Assembly: GCF_000499845.2 (NCBI RefSeq)
Contig: NC_023749.2
Coordinates: 11,479,298 to 11,543,297 of the forward strand
Length of the DNA: 64,000 bases
Direction: 5' to 3'
Origin: Phaseolus vulgaris
Taxonomy: Eukaryota; Streptophyta; Magnoliopsida; Fabales; Fabaceae
Below the pieces are notes generated by a model. The model made no database searches and was not told the DNA's origin. It worked only from the letters and a program-made list of their open reading frames with translations. The position numbers and the translations under genes were made by a program. Below, piece by piece: positions 44,752-54,416 of this stretch; within the stretch, counting starts at the first letter, position 1; the number at the start of each line of letters is the position of its first letter.

Positions 44752-46564
44752 ATAGGTTCTTCAAAGATGAGTAGTTCTTGGTCATTTTCATTTTGAGTCC
44801 TTCTTTATTTCATCTTGTTCATCTTGTTTTCATATTTGTCTTGCTGTTTTTAATTTTTGCTTTGATTTGGTGTGCTGTTTGGAAATTCCAATCGGTGCAT
44901 CTTGTTCAATTGATCTTGAGCAATCCTTGTGCAATTTTTGGTAGGATTCCATACACTTTGAGTTGCTGTTTTTATTTTAGGTATTTGAGTCCTTATTGCA
45001 ATTTTATTTTGGTTCATTTTATGCTCTTTGAGTCTTTTAATTTCTGAATCTATATGTGTTTTGTCCAGTCATGTTTTTCCAAAATGTCATCAAATCATAG
45101 TAGTACTTTGTTTGGCTTATTTGTTTCTTGATTTTGGTCTAAATATATGTTTTGAATCTGCTGTGTTTTTTATCCTTTGGTGCCTTTTATTTTTAGCTTG
45201 AGTTCATATTTGTGTTTAGATCTACACAAATTCCTTTTCATCAATTCCATTGTGTTTGTCTTTTGGTATCTTGCTGTTTTTTTCCAGTTTTTACAGAATC
45301 CCCTGTTTTACATAACTCTGTGCTGGCTGTTTTGTTTAAGAGAATTATTTTCCCACATAGGAAATTTCTGATTCTCTGGATTATGCAAGATTGGGGTGTT
45401 ACAGAAAAGACAAAAAAAAGAATCAACTCAAAAGAGTCAATAGAAAAAAAAATGATAAATATTATAAAAACAGTGTGCAAATCTGGCGCTACAGTTGGTG
45501 TAACTGAACACTGATTTTAGAAAATTTATTAAAGACAAATGGTTGATGCGTTTGGAGTGGAACCAACGCCAGAATTTAGTTGAGATCTTGAATTATTTGC
45601 ATATAAATTTTCAGAAACAAATCTTAAAAGGGCAGCTCAGCATAAATCGGGGAAAATCACGCTCTCTGGCCCACAACAATTTTTCAGTGGTGCTGTTTTT
45701 GATTTTGAAATCAATTCTAGTGCTATTCTTAGGATCCATTTTGTGTGCCTACCTTTCTTTGAGTACCTTTATTTGCTTGTCTAATATTTCTTTGGAACTC
45801 TTTCTAGTTGTCACAATTTAATTCCATTTGTGTGGTACTGTTTTTCCAATTAATTTGTTTCTTGCTTTAATTCTTTGGCCTCTAAATTTGGTGCTGGATT
45901 GTTTCTCAATTGGTGCTTATTTGAGTGGAAATTTGACTTGAGTGAGGTCTAGCTTGCTTGATAGGTGCTGGATTGGAGAATTAATTCCCTAATTCTAAGA
46001 GGAACAAAGGCAAGGGCAGAAAACAAATACCTACCAAAAACACCACAAACATTGGAAGGCCCAACAAAGAAAAGACAACCAAGGAAGTGCCAATAGCAAA
46101 AAAAAAAAAAAAGATTTTTCTTTATTCTTTGCAACTTAACTTTTGTTAATTACTTCTTTAATTACGTGATTAGACGGTGAGTGTGTCTTCAAGGGCTCCA
46201 AGTGTCCAAGAAGCCTCACCTAGGGCTGACTAGTGTAGAATTATCTAGTTTAGCAATTGTTAATTGTTTTGTTAATTGCTTTTGTTTAGTCTTGTTTAAA
46301 GCTTTGATTATTTGTTTTGTTTGTTAAATAGTTTGCATTGTTTTCTTGCATTCAAAATTTGATTTCTACATCCTCATTGTGTTTCAAGTGATTTACCTAA
46401 AGAAAGATTTGTGTGAAGGTCTTGAGGGATAGTTTTTGGCTAAGGCAAAGACTTGGTATTTAAGTAGTCCATTGTGACTCACCTCTCTTACCTGGAAAAC
46501 TACCTTCATTAGCTTCCCTCCTCTTTCTTAAAAGTAAAACATTTCTAAACACAAAGCTTTAGTC
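44752..46564 (+). other. long untranslated leader of the gypsy element
   Basis: About 1.8 kb of T-rich sequence between PBS and the gag-like frame. Short ORFs (for example 44778-45047, 45212-45514, 45543-45821) are hydrophobic translations of T-rich DNA without family similarity. Confidence 0.6.
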
Positions 46565-47188
46565 ATGTCTTCTCACTCCTCTAAATCTCTTAAAAGTGAG
46601 GTGAAATCCTTGAAATCTCTTTTGAAACAACTTTCCAAGGATATGCAATCAATTTCATCTAAACAATTGGAGAATGAGGCTAAAACTAATGAATTGACTA
46701 AAGCAAAGGATGAGAAGTCTCACATTTTAAAAAAATTACATTCTCATGCACCTATCTCTAAAGATCATGATTCTTTTGGGGAGGGAAGCCTTAGAATAAA
46801 TTATTATTATCAAGCACCCCCTAGAAGACATAGAAGAGATAGAAAAGAACAAGAAAACCCAAGAGAGGTTAGGGTAGACCAACCCCATTTCCATGGAAAA
46901 GAAAATATAGGAGCTTGCCTAGATTGGGAAATGAGGGTAGAAAAATTGTTTGCTTCCCATAAAGAAAGAAAGGAAAGAAAAATACAAAAGAAAAGAGAGG
47001 AAGTCGAAAGGGAAGCTAAACAAAAAGAAAAAGAAAAAGAAAAGCATGAGAAGACCCTTGAGAAACAAAAGGCGTGGGAGAAGAGTGTTCCTTCCCACAA
47101 GGTCATTCAACAAGACAAAAGATTTAAAAATACCTTTGAAAATATGTGTCTTGTTGAACAACTTCAAAGCCTTACCTTTTGTAAATGA
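46565..47188 (+). CDS. gypsy gag-like protein, 207 residues
   Basis: ATG 46565 starts MSSHSSKSLKSEVKSLKSLL. Residues 1-55 are Lys/Ser-rich and probably helical. Around residues 105-130, DQPHFHGKENIGACLDWEMR and VEKLFASH match the start of the capsid domain of plant Ty3/gypsy gags. Residues 130-175 are a highly charged Lys/Glu/Arg coiled-coil-like stretch instead of the rest of the capsid. The frame then ends FCK and stops. The usual CCHC zinc knuckle is missing. So this is a shortened Gag; whether it still packages RNA is unknown. The ORFs on the opposite strand are shadows. Confidence 0.7.
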   Translation: MSSHSSKSLKSEVKSLKSLLKQLSKDMQSISSKQLENEAKTNELTKAKDEKSHILKKLHSHAPISKDHDSFGEGSLRINYYYQAPPRRHRRDRKEQENPREVRVDQPHFHGKENIGACLDWEMRVEKLFASHKERKERKIQKKREEVEREAKQKEKEKEKHEKTLEKQKAWEKSVPSHKVIQQDKRFKNTFENMCLVEQLQSLTFCK

Positions 47189-47269
47189 ACACTTGCAAGC
47201 ATAAGCAAAGAAGAAGAGTCTTTAAAAGAAGCTTGCATAGATAAAGATAAAGTAGATTATTTCTCATAT

Positions 47270-48304
47270 GTGCTAGGATATCACCAATTGAATGTCAAGT
47301 TATCTATAAGCATCTACAAAAACAAATTTTTATGTGAGGTAGTGCCTAAAGAAACTTGTCATGTCTTATTGAGACAACCATTGCCAAGTGTACAAATTCT
47401 CATAAACAATGGTTGTAACAACGAGACTATCTTTACACATAAGAGAGAAAGTCTTCATGAAGGAGAACTCATGGGTCAAATTAGAGTTGATAAAACTCTA
47501 GCGCTTTTAAAAGGAAAACTTTTGTCCCCAATGAGAAAAGCGGTTCAAAGACATTACCTTAGGTACAATTCTTGTTTTCAAACTACACCTAAGGCAATGT
47601 CTCAAGAACTCTATACTCCTTCACCTTTTGCAAATGATCCTTGGGAAGACACAAATTTCATATTAGAGCTTCCTAGGACAACAAAAGGTTTTGATTCCAA
47701 TTTCATGGATATGGGTAAACTCTTCTCTAGAGAAGTGATACATCCTCATGGTTTATCTTCAAGCATAGTGTTGGATAGAGCTCCAAATTTCGCAAACCAT
47801 GATTTGAGGATTCTATTGGGAAAACTTGCAACTAAGTTGTACACTTTAAATTCTTATCATCCTCAAAAGCATGGTCAAAATACATTTGAAAATCTAGCTC
47901 TTTCTACTATGCCTAGAATAATCATAAAGGACAAACACAACTCTAGAGATGAGCATACATACCATAACGTAGTTCACAAAACTACCAATATTTTCCCATT
48001 TGAAGTTGTATATGGACTTAATCCTCTTTCTCCTTTAGATTTATTACCCCTTCCTAATCCACATACCTTTGTGCATAAGGAAGGAGTTACAAAAGATGAT
48101 TTTGTTAAGAAAATGCATGAGAGGATTCAAGAACAAATACAACAACAAATAGAGAAATATTATGAGAAGTTGCCAAAAACAATAGAAAAACAAAAGGAAT
48201 GGCAACTTCCTAAAATTAATGTTTACACAACTGCTCAAACTAACACATTTGATTTGTTTGATGACTCACAGAGATGGACATTTGATCCTGGAGGACGAGT
48301 CTAG
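47270..48304 (+). pseudogene. gypsy pol remnant with a degraded integrase, 344 codons
   Basis: One open frame joins pieces of a Ty3/gypsy pol. Residues about 22-40 (FLCEVVPKETCHVLLRQPL) match the end of the protease region. Residues about 60-115 match the integrase zinc-binding part (GELMGQIRVDKTLALLKGKL ... HYLRYNSC). Residues about 150-235 match the integrase core (VIHPHGLSSSIVLDRAPNF, YHPQKHGQNTFEN). PFEVVYGLNPLSPLDLLPLP follows. The catalytic Glu after the HPQ..GQ segment is replaced, and the first Asp region is shortened. Reverse transcriptase and RNase H are absent. The open frame despite this loss could mean a recent fusion. It cannot encode an active integrase. Confidence 0.8.
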
Positions 48305-48475
48305 TTTTCAAAATAGGAATAAGGTTGTTGTTCAAGATCAAACCTGTAGATCTGAGGACAGATCCTCTCAAGAAGGAGGGGATGATGGAAACCATCCAGC
48401 CACATACATCCACATAATGATGATGAAGAAGAAGCATTGGATTTGAGGACAAATCCTTTTTCAAGAGGGAGGGGA
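48305..48475 (+). other. 3' untranslated region and polypurine tract
   Basis: Two partial copies of an AT(T/C)TGAGGAC(A)AATCC ... AAGAGGGAGGGGATGATGG sequence occur (about 48349 and 48440). The second ends in the PPT AAGAGGGAGGGGA (48463-48475) next to the 3' LTR; the first ends AAGAAGGAGGGGATGATGG and is a duplicated, now internal PPT region. Confidence 0.7.
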
Positions 48476-49125
48476 TGATGGAAGAGGCCCAAGCCCATGA
48501 TAGAAAAAGCCCAAGCCCAAGCCCAAATACAAGTTCAAGCTTCAACTCAAGCCCAACAAATAGAAGGTATGGGCAAACTAAGCATCATTGGATGTCTTTC
48601 TTTTGTAATTACTTTTGAGTATTTTTAGTAGAACATAAAGGGAGGTGTAGATATAAATATAAGAGATGCAAATGTATAAAGCTAAGTCACACCTTCCATG
48701 TGACACAAAAGAAGGTGTAGGTATAGATTTAGGAGGTGCCAAAAATAGAAACCAAGTCACACTTCTCTTGTGACTAGGAATATGCTCCAAATTCAAATGC
48801 TTCTCATTTGAATTTCCCTCTACTTTCTTTTGAATTTCCAGCCCTCTAAACACTATAAATAAGAGGGCTTGGCTCATGTATTTGCAAGATTAATGAGAGT
48901 AATGTTATGTTGCTCATATTGTGCCATACATTGCCTTTGCCTAGTTTCTAGGTCCTAATCTTCTCTTCACCATTTACCAAAAGGGCTGGCCGAACCTCCC
49001 TTTTTCCATACACTTCATGCACCTTCAAGATCACCACAACTCCTAGGAGGATCTTGCCCACTTTCACCATAGCTTTTGCACCATTTTTCACAACATCCAA
49101 GAAGAGCTCCATGAGAATGCCATCA
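48476..49125 (+). repeat. 3' LTR of the non-autonomous gypsy element
   Basis: 650 bp, the same length as the 5' LTR with about nine substitutions and no indel that I could see. Confidence 0.93.
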
Positions 49126-49215
49126 CGATGCCTCACCTTGGCGACGCCTTATATTGGCGATGCCTCGTCTTGGCGACGCCTCATCTTGGCGACGCCTCAT
49201 CTTGGCGACGGCTCA
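49126..49215 (+). repeat. 17-bp minisatellite in the solo LTR
   Basis: Five to six units of CTTGGCGACGCCTCAT with small changes. Part of the same run (CTGGCGAAGCCTCATCTTGG) lies at 44056-44087, on the other side of the nested gypsy element, which therefore inserted into this minisatellite. Confidence 0.85.
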
Positions 49216-51643
49216 AGCGGTCAGTCTGTTGACTTCCTTCCTTGGACTCCTCGAGTGGTCCCACTATATATGTAACTTTGACTTAAGCGTTGACTTTGAC
49301 TTTGGTCAACGCCCGGGGACGGGACGATACAAATTTAATTCAGTATGTAAATAACCATTACAAAAGAATATTATATGTTTTATTTTAAAATATTTTCAAT
49401 AAATTTAAAATAAATAAAAATAGTATACGCACTATTATAAATAAAAAATAGAATGATATAAACAAAACTATGAGTCATCAATGGTAATATCTTGAGGCAT
49501 ATGACTACAAAAATAAAAACAAGTTTAGTAAAAATATGAAGAATATTTGGATTAAATGAACTAAAATTTACAAATATTGGTTGAACACTATGTAAACATG
49601 AAGAGATGACAAAATTGAATTTAGGAACTAATTATATTCATCTAGGTCGTATGTTAATCAAGTCATTCCAAACATTAGTCTATTAATTTTGGACTTCAAT
49701 CGTGGCAATTTTTTTAGATGTTTCCTGTTTCTCTGTAATATTATTTATAATTTTATTTTCTTGCCAGCATTTTATTTCTCTTTTATCTCTCACACACATT
49801 TAACTTTAAATTATATAGTTTTAACTAATTGAAAAACTATCAATTAACTTATTTATACTTGGACAAATAAAATGATTTTGATTTTCTTTTTTCGATCCCT
49901 TTTACATCAATGTTCCACCATGGGTCGAAGGGATAGATGCAAATACACTTGAACTATTCACGTATAAATATTTACATATGAATTTAATTCAGTATGTAAA
50001 TAACCATTACAAAAGAATATCTTATGTTTTATTTTAAAATATTTTCAATAAATTTAAAATAAAGTAAAAATAGTGTACGCACTATTATAAATAAAAAAAA
50101 TAGAATGATATAAATAAAACTATGAGTCATTAATTGTTATATCTTGAGGCATATGACTAAAAAATAAAAACAAGTTTAGTAAATATATGAAGAATATTTG
50201 GATTAAATGAACTAAAAATTTACAAATATTGGTTGAAGACTATGTAAACCTTAAGAGATGACAAAATTGAATTTAGGAACTAATTATATTCATCTATTTC
50301 GTATGTGAATCAAGTCATTCCAAACTTTAGTCTATTAATTTTGGACTTCAATCGTGACAATTTTTTCAGATGTTTCCTGTTTCTCTGTAATATTATTTAT
50401 AATTTTATTTTCTGGTCGCACTTTCTTTCTCTTTTATCTCTCACACACATTTAACTTTAAATTATATAGTTTTAACTAATTGAAATATCAATTACCTTAT
50501 TTTTACTTGGACAAATAAAATGGTTTTGATTTTCTTTTTTCGATCCTTTTTACAACGATGTTCCACCATGGGTCGATGGGATATATGCAAATACAATTGA
50601 ACTATTTATGTACAAATATTTACCTATGAATTTAATTCAGTATGTAATGAGCCATTACATAAGAATATCTTATGTTTTATTTTAAAATATTTTCAATAAA
50701 TTTAAAATAAAGTAAAAATAATGTACGTAGTATTATAAATATAAAATAAAATGATATAAACAGAACTATTAGTCATTAATGATAATATCTTGAGGCATAT
50801 GACTAAAAAAAAAAACAAATATAGTAAATATATGAAGAATATTTTGATTAAATGAACTAAAAATTTACAAATATTGGTTGAAAACTATGTAAACATGAAG
50901 AGATGACAAAATTGAATTTAGGAACTAATTATATTCATCTAGTTCATATGTGAATCAAGTCATTCCAAACTTTAGTCTATTAATTTTGGACTTCAATCGT
51001 GACAATTTCTTCAATTGATGCTTCCTGTTCCTCTGTATTGTTATTTTGGACTTCAATCGTGACAATTTTTTCCTGTTTCTCTGTTATATTATTTATAATT
51101 TTATTTTCTTGCCAGCACTTTTTTTCTCTTTTATCTCACACACATTTAACTTTAAATTATATAGTTTTAACTAATTGAAAAACTATCAATTAACTTGTTT
51201 TTACTTGGACAAATAAAATGGTTTTGATTTTCTTTTTTCGATCCCTTTTACAACGATGTTCCACCATGAGTCGAAGGGATAGATTCAAATACACTTGGAC
51301 TATTTACGTACAAATATTTACGTATGAATTTAATTCAGTATGTAAATAGCCATTACATAAGAATATCTTATGTTTTATTTTAAAATATTTTCAATAAATT
51401 TAAAATTAAGTAAAAATAGTGTAAACACTATTATAAATAAAAAATAGAATGATATAAACTAAATTGAGTCATCAATGGTAATATCTTGAGACATATGACT
51501 ACAAAAATAAAAACAAATATAGTAAATATATGAAGAATATTTGGATTAAATGAACTAAAAATTACAAATATTGGTGGAAGACTATGTAAACATGAAGATA
51601 TGACAAAATTGAATTTAGGAACTAATTATATTCATCTAGTTCG

Positions 51644-52680
51644 TTTTTTATCGACAATACAAAATGAATAAATATGAATCACTTTAGGGGTGATCCAACC
51701 CTTATACATGAACTTAACCATAACCTCCTTCCCTATACTTACTCTCATGTCTGCCTATACATAACTCTCTTAGCTAACCCAGAGGAAGCACCTTAGGCAA
51801 ACAATAATACAACTTAAATGAATATATCATGAGATCATCCTCATACAAACCAACGGATCTAGGCACCAATCAGACTGACTTGGATGTAACACATAACCAA
51901 GTCATTAATTGAACCAAAGTATAAGCTTCCAGTACATCTACTACTCCCCTTTAAATATTATCGTATTTCTATGCTTCCAAACCTCGTTGACTACTGCGAT
52001 CCAAATCACTCCCCAAACCTCATTCACCGTGCATTGTTCATCCTAAACTGGGAATTTTTTTACAGTGGGACGTTGTGAAACACGTGTTGCAGGCCCAACC
52101 ATGCACAACATTGGTTCCACAACAACCAAGCAATTTTGCACTAAAAGAACAAATGGGTACTAGTCTCCTCCTCGACCCCACAAAGACTACACGTGGAGCT
52201 TGCAATTGTGATCCCGTGTCTTTCCAGGTTAGCCTTAATGGCTAACTTGTTTTCCAATACCCTCCAAGCCGTAACTAAAGCAGTAGGTACGACTTTACTT
52301 TTCCAAAACTTTTTAAACACCATCTCATTCTCCCCTACTCCATCCTCCCTTAGACGAAGGTATGTCGATTTAACCGTGTACTCGAGCTCCTTTCCTTCCT
52401 TCCACACCCACTAGTCCTCCTTATCCAAGTCGAAATTCACACCTTGGACTTCCTGAAAAAGTAGTTCCGCTATTTGCTTCTCCCATTCTAATAGATTCCT
52501 TCTCCAGACGAAATTCCATACCCACTTTCTGTTGTTTCATCCCCCTGAATGTTGCCATCGCAGAAGCTTTTGATACACTCAGGGAATACAACCTTGGGAA
52601 AACCGTCTTCAAGGCCCCTCTCTCCACCCAATTATCTTCCCAGAACAAAAGTTCTTTCCCAGTTCCCACCTTCCAGATTA
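51644..52680 (-). mobile_element. 5'-truncated LINE (non-LTR retrotransposon)
   Basis: On the minus strand the fragment ends with a short A-tract (51649-51644) directly joined to array sequence. Coding remnants: MGTGKELLFWEDNWVERGAL and VFPRLYSLSVSKAS (about 52669-52560), then after a frame change EWEKQIAELLFQEVQG, and WVWKEGKELEYTVKSTYLRL ... CSLCGVEEETSTHLFF (52407-52141). This is the zf-RVT domain at the C-terminus of plant LINE reverse transcriptases. A stop precedes WVWKEG. The catalytic RT part is not present. About 0.5 kb of 3' UTR follows. Confidence 0.85.
52141..52669 (-). pseudogene. LINE reverse transcriptase C-terminal region (zf-RVT)
   Basis: Two frames separated by a frameshift near 52470 and one stop. 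Cys-x2-Cys (CSLC) and the downstream His of the zf-RVT motif are visible; the final HLFF is followed by a changed CxxC part. It is not functional. Confidence 0.85.
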
Positions 52681-53640
52681 GGTGTGACTTAAAGTGTTAA
52701 GGCTTTTATGACCATGGTCTAAAGTATCAATGCTTTTATGACCGTGGTTTCTTATATATTTTAAGTCATTTTTCTAAAACCGTAGTCTTTATTATGTTTA
52801 AACAACACTTTTATACCCGTGACCTATTTTAACGTTACTTAAAGTAAAAAAATATTGTAATGTGAGAAAATGTAACACGTAGAACAATGTAAGATTAGGA
52901 AAGCGGGTGTCTAGTGTTATTATAGTGGTTAAGCTTATTATAGTGGATTTGCAAAGAAATATGTGTGGAATCCTTTTTTGTTTTCTTGGTTTACTCTACA
53001 AAAATAAGAGCAAGTTTGGTTCACATGTGTTCTAATTTTTTCACTTCCTTCTTTTAGTCAATAATAGATTATATTAACAAAACTTTTTTAAAAAATTGTT
53101 TGATAATAAGAATATAATCAATTATGAAACACTTATAATGGTTGCTTTTTAAAATTTAATTTTTATAATAACATAATAATAACAAAAAATATTATTATTT
53201 TATTTTTTCATTTTTTTTTCTGTTTTCTTTGTTTATACCATTCTCTCTACAAAAGTAAAGAGGTTATTTACCAATGAATTAGTACATTTAGTGTATCAGC
53301 GAATTTTTTTGAAGAGCCTGATCCATTATTTTGGTCCAACATTTTTTTTATTTGTCACCTACTTTTTTATATATGCACCATGTTTGAAAATCCTTGAATA
53401 TAATGGAGGTTTGAAAATTTTCGGGAATAATAGGAGTTTGAAAACCATTGGAAATAACAGGATTTAGAAACCCCGAGAACAAAAGAAGGTTTCAAAGCAC
53501 CGTCGAAAAGTAATATTCTTTCAGGTTCGTAAAAACCATCAATAAACTGTTAACGACGTTGAATCTTTCAGAAAGAAAAAAAACAATTACAGACAACATA
53601 CTTAAGAGGATTTAAACCACTAAAAAATTAAATACAATTT
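52681..53640. repeat. remnants of DNA-transposon subterminal repeats
   Basis: At 52690-52830, variants of CTTTTATGACC(A/G)TGGT recur (about 34-bp spacing), a pattern seen near CACTA termini. At 53398-53508, four degenerate units of about 27 bp (AATGGAGGTTTGAAAATTTT-like) follow each other. No gene recognised. Confidence 0.45.
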
Positions 53641-53948
53641 TATTAAAAATAACTTTTTCTTGTAATAATATCTATATTACATATTTTAGTAATGATCAAT
53701 TTGTCTTAAGTAAATTTTTTCATTTATCTAAAGCTTTAACTAATCAATTTTCTTTTTAAAAGTAACATGAATGTATGCAAAGTCTTGATTGGTAAATTCA
53801 TTTAACAGTCACACAGTCTATAATAAATTTATATTAAGGTATTTAACTTTTTTATTAAAACTATAGCAGTCATGATTATGTTTTTACTGAATTGACTTAG
53901 TTAAATATTATACACTAGTATAATAAGCAACAAAGTATTTTACTACTT

Positions 53949-54416
53949 CACTATAAAAAAATTTATTAAATAAAATTTATCCGTAAAAAATAATTAATTA
54001 TTATTTTTAATTAAATTACATATTATTTTAGTAACTTTGAGTATTATTAATTATTATAAAAAAATCGTTAAATAAAAATTATAGATAAAAAATAATTAAT
54101 CATTATATTAATTGAATTAGATATTATTTTAGATAAAAAAATTATGAATATCTAAAATAATTTTTTAGATCTAATAAATAGTTTGAACTTTAAATATTTA
54201 ATTAGCTATCAACTTTAAAATTGAATTAACAAAAATTGAATTAATTGTTAGTTAAAATTTTCGTAACTAATTAGATATTAATTAAAAATTATTTATTAAT
54301 GATAAAAACTATGTTCAATATTTTTATTTTTTTAATTTTTAAAATAATATTTAATTTAGTTAATAAAATAAAATTTTATTTTTATAATAAATTTTTATTT
54401 AATTACTTTTTTAGTG
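53949..54416. mobile_element. old CACTA-type MITE, about 468 bp
   Basis: The left end is CACTATAAAAAAATTTATTAA; the right end read on minus is CACTAAAAAAGTAATTAAAT. The inside shares GTTAGTTAAAATTTTCGTAA and CTAATTAGATATTAAT with the 39894-40265 element (there GGTAGTTAAAATCTTGGTAG). The flanking 3 bp (CTT and TGT) do not match, so it is old or its ends are off by a few bases. Confidence 0.5.

Larger units (their letters stand above)
44088..49125 (+). mobile_element. non-autonomous Ty3/gypsy LTR retrotransposon, 5.04 kb
   Basis: Two 650-bp LTRs (44088-44737 and 48476-49125) start TGATGGAAGAGGCCC and end GAATGCCATCA. Flanks CGACG (44083-44087) and CGATG (49126-49130) are a 5-bp duplication with one mismatch. 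PBS at 44740-44751 and PPT at 48463-48475 are in place. By eye about nine substitutions separate the LTRs over 650 bp, so it is the youngest dated insertion here. The interior has a gag-like frame and a frame with an integrase remnant; reverse transcriptase and RNase H are missing. It must borrow enzymes from a relative. Confidence 0.93.
43166..49331 (-). mobile_element. solo-LTR-like element (about 1.1 kb) carrying a nested gypsy element
   Basis: Sequence between array halves. Read on minus it begins TGTATCGTCCCGTCCCCGGG (49331) and ends GGCCAGAACA (43166), i.e. TG...CA. AATTTAAT stands on both sides (43155-43162 and 49332-49339), with three extra bases AAA at the left, so the target duplication is not clean. 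Without the nested element it is about 1.12 kb, GC-rich, without ORFs of a known family. A TATA-like GTATAAAAAGGGG occurs on the minus strand at about 43535. It shares CAAACGGCCGC with the solo LTR at 15.4 kb, so the two may be related. Short ORFs at 43.1-44.1 kb are not supported. Confidence 0.65.
42906..51643 (+). repeat. plus-oriented tandem array of the ~590-bp family, interrupted
   Basis: Repeat sequence at 42906-43162 and 49332-51643 matches the reverse strand of the 5.9-17 kb array: TATTATTTATAATTTTATTT, CTCTTTTATCTCTCACACAC, AAAACTATCAATTAACTTAT, ACTTGGACAAATAAAATG, then TCAAGTCATTCCAAAC and ATTTTGGACTTCAATCGTG. Unit markers (CCACCATGGGTCGAAGGG) lie at about 43090, 49915, 50563 and 51261, so the period is about 645-700 bp. 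At the unit junction, where the other array has CACTACAAGAAATT, these units have CCACCATGGGTCGAAGGGAT. The gap 43166-49331 is the nested LTR insertion. Confidence 0.88.

Noticed and set aside
44778..45821. Hydrophobic ORFs in the gypsy leader as membrane proteins
   Set aside because: T-rich DNA gives Phe/Leu/Ile-rich translations by default; starts and stops show no pattern.
46810..47106. Minus ORFs opposite the gag-like frame
   Set aside because: Ser/Phe/Leu-rich antisense of a Lys/Glu-rich frame; no independent support.
43166..49331. hAT or MULE origin for the GC-rich outer element, because of the 8-bp AATTTAAT on both sides
   Set aside because: The ends are TG...CA with a TATA-like promoter inside, as in LTRs. 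The 8-bp match is A/T only and may be part of the array sequence. Left open as uncertain.
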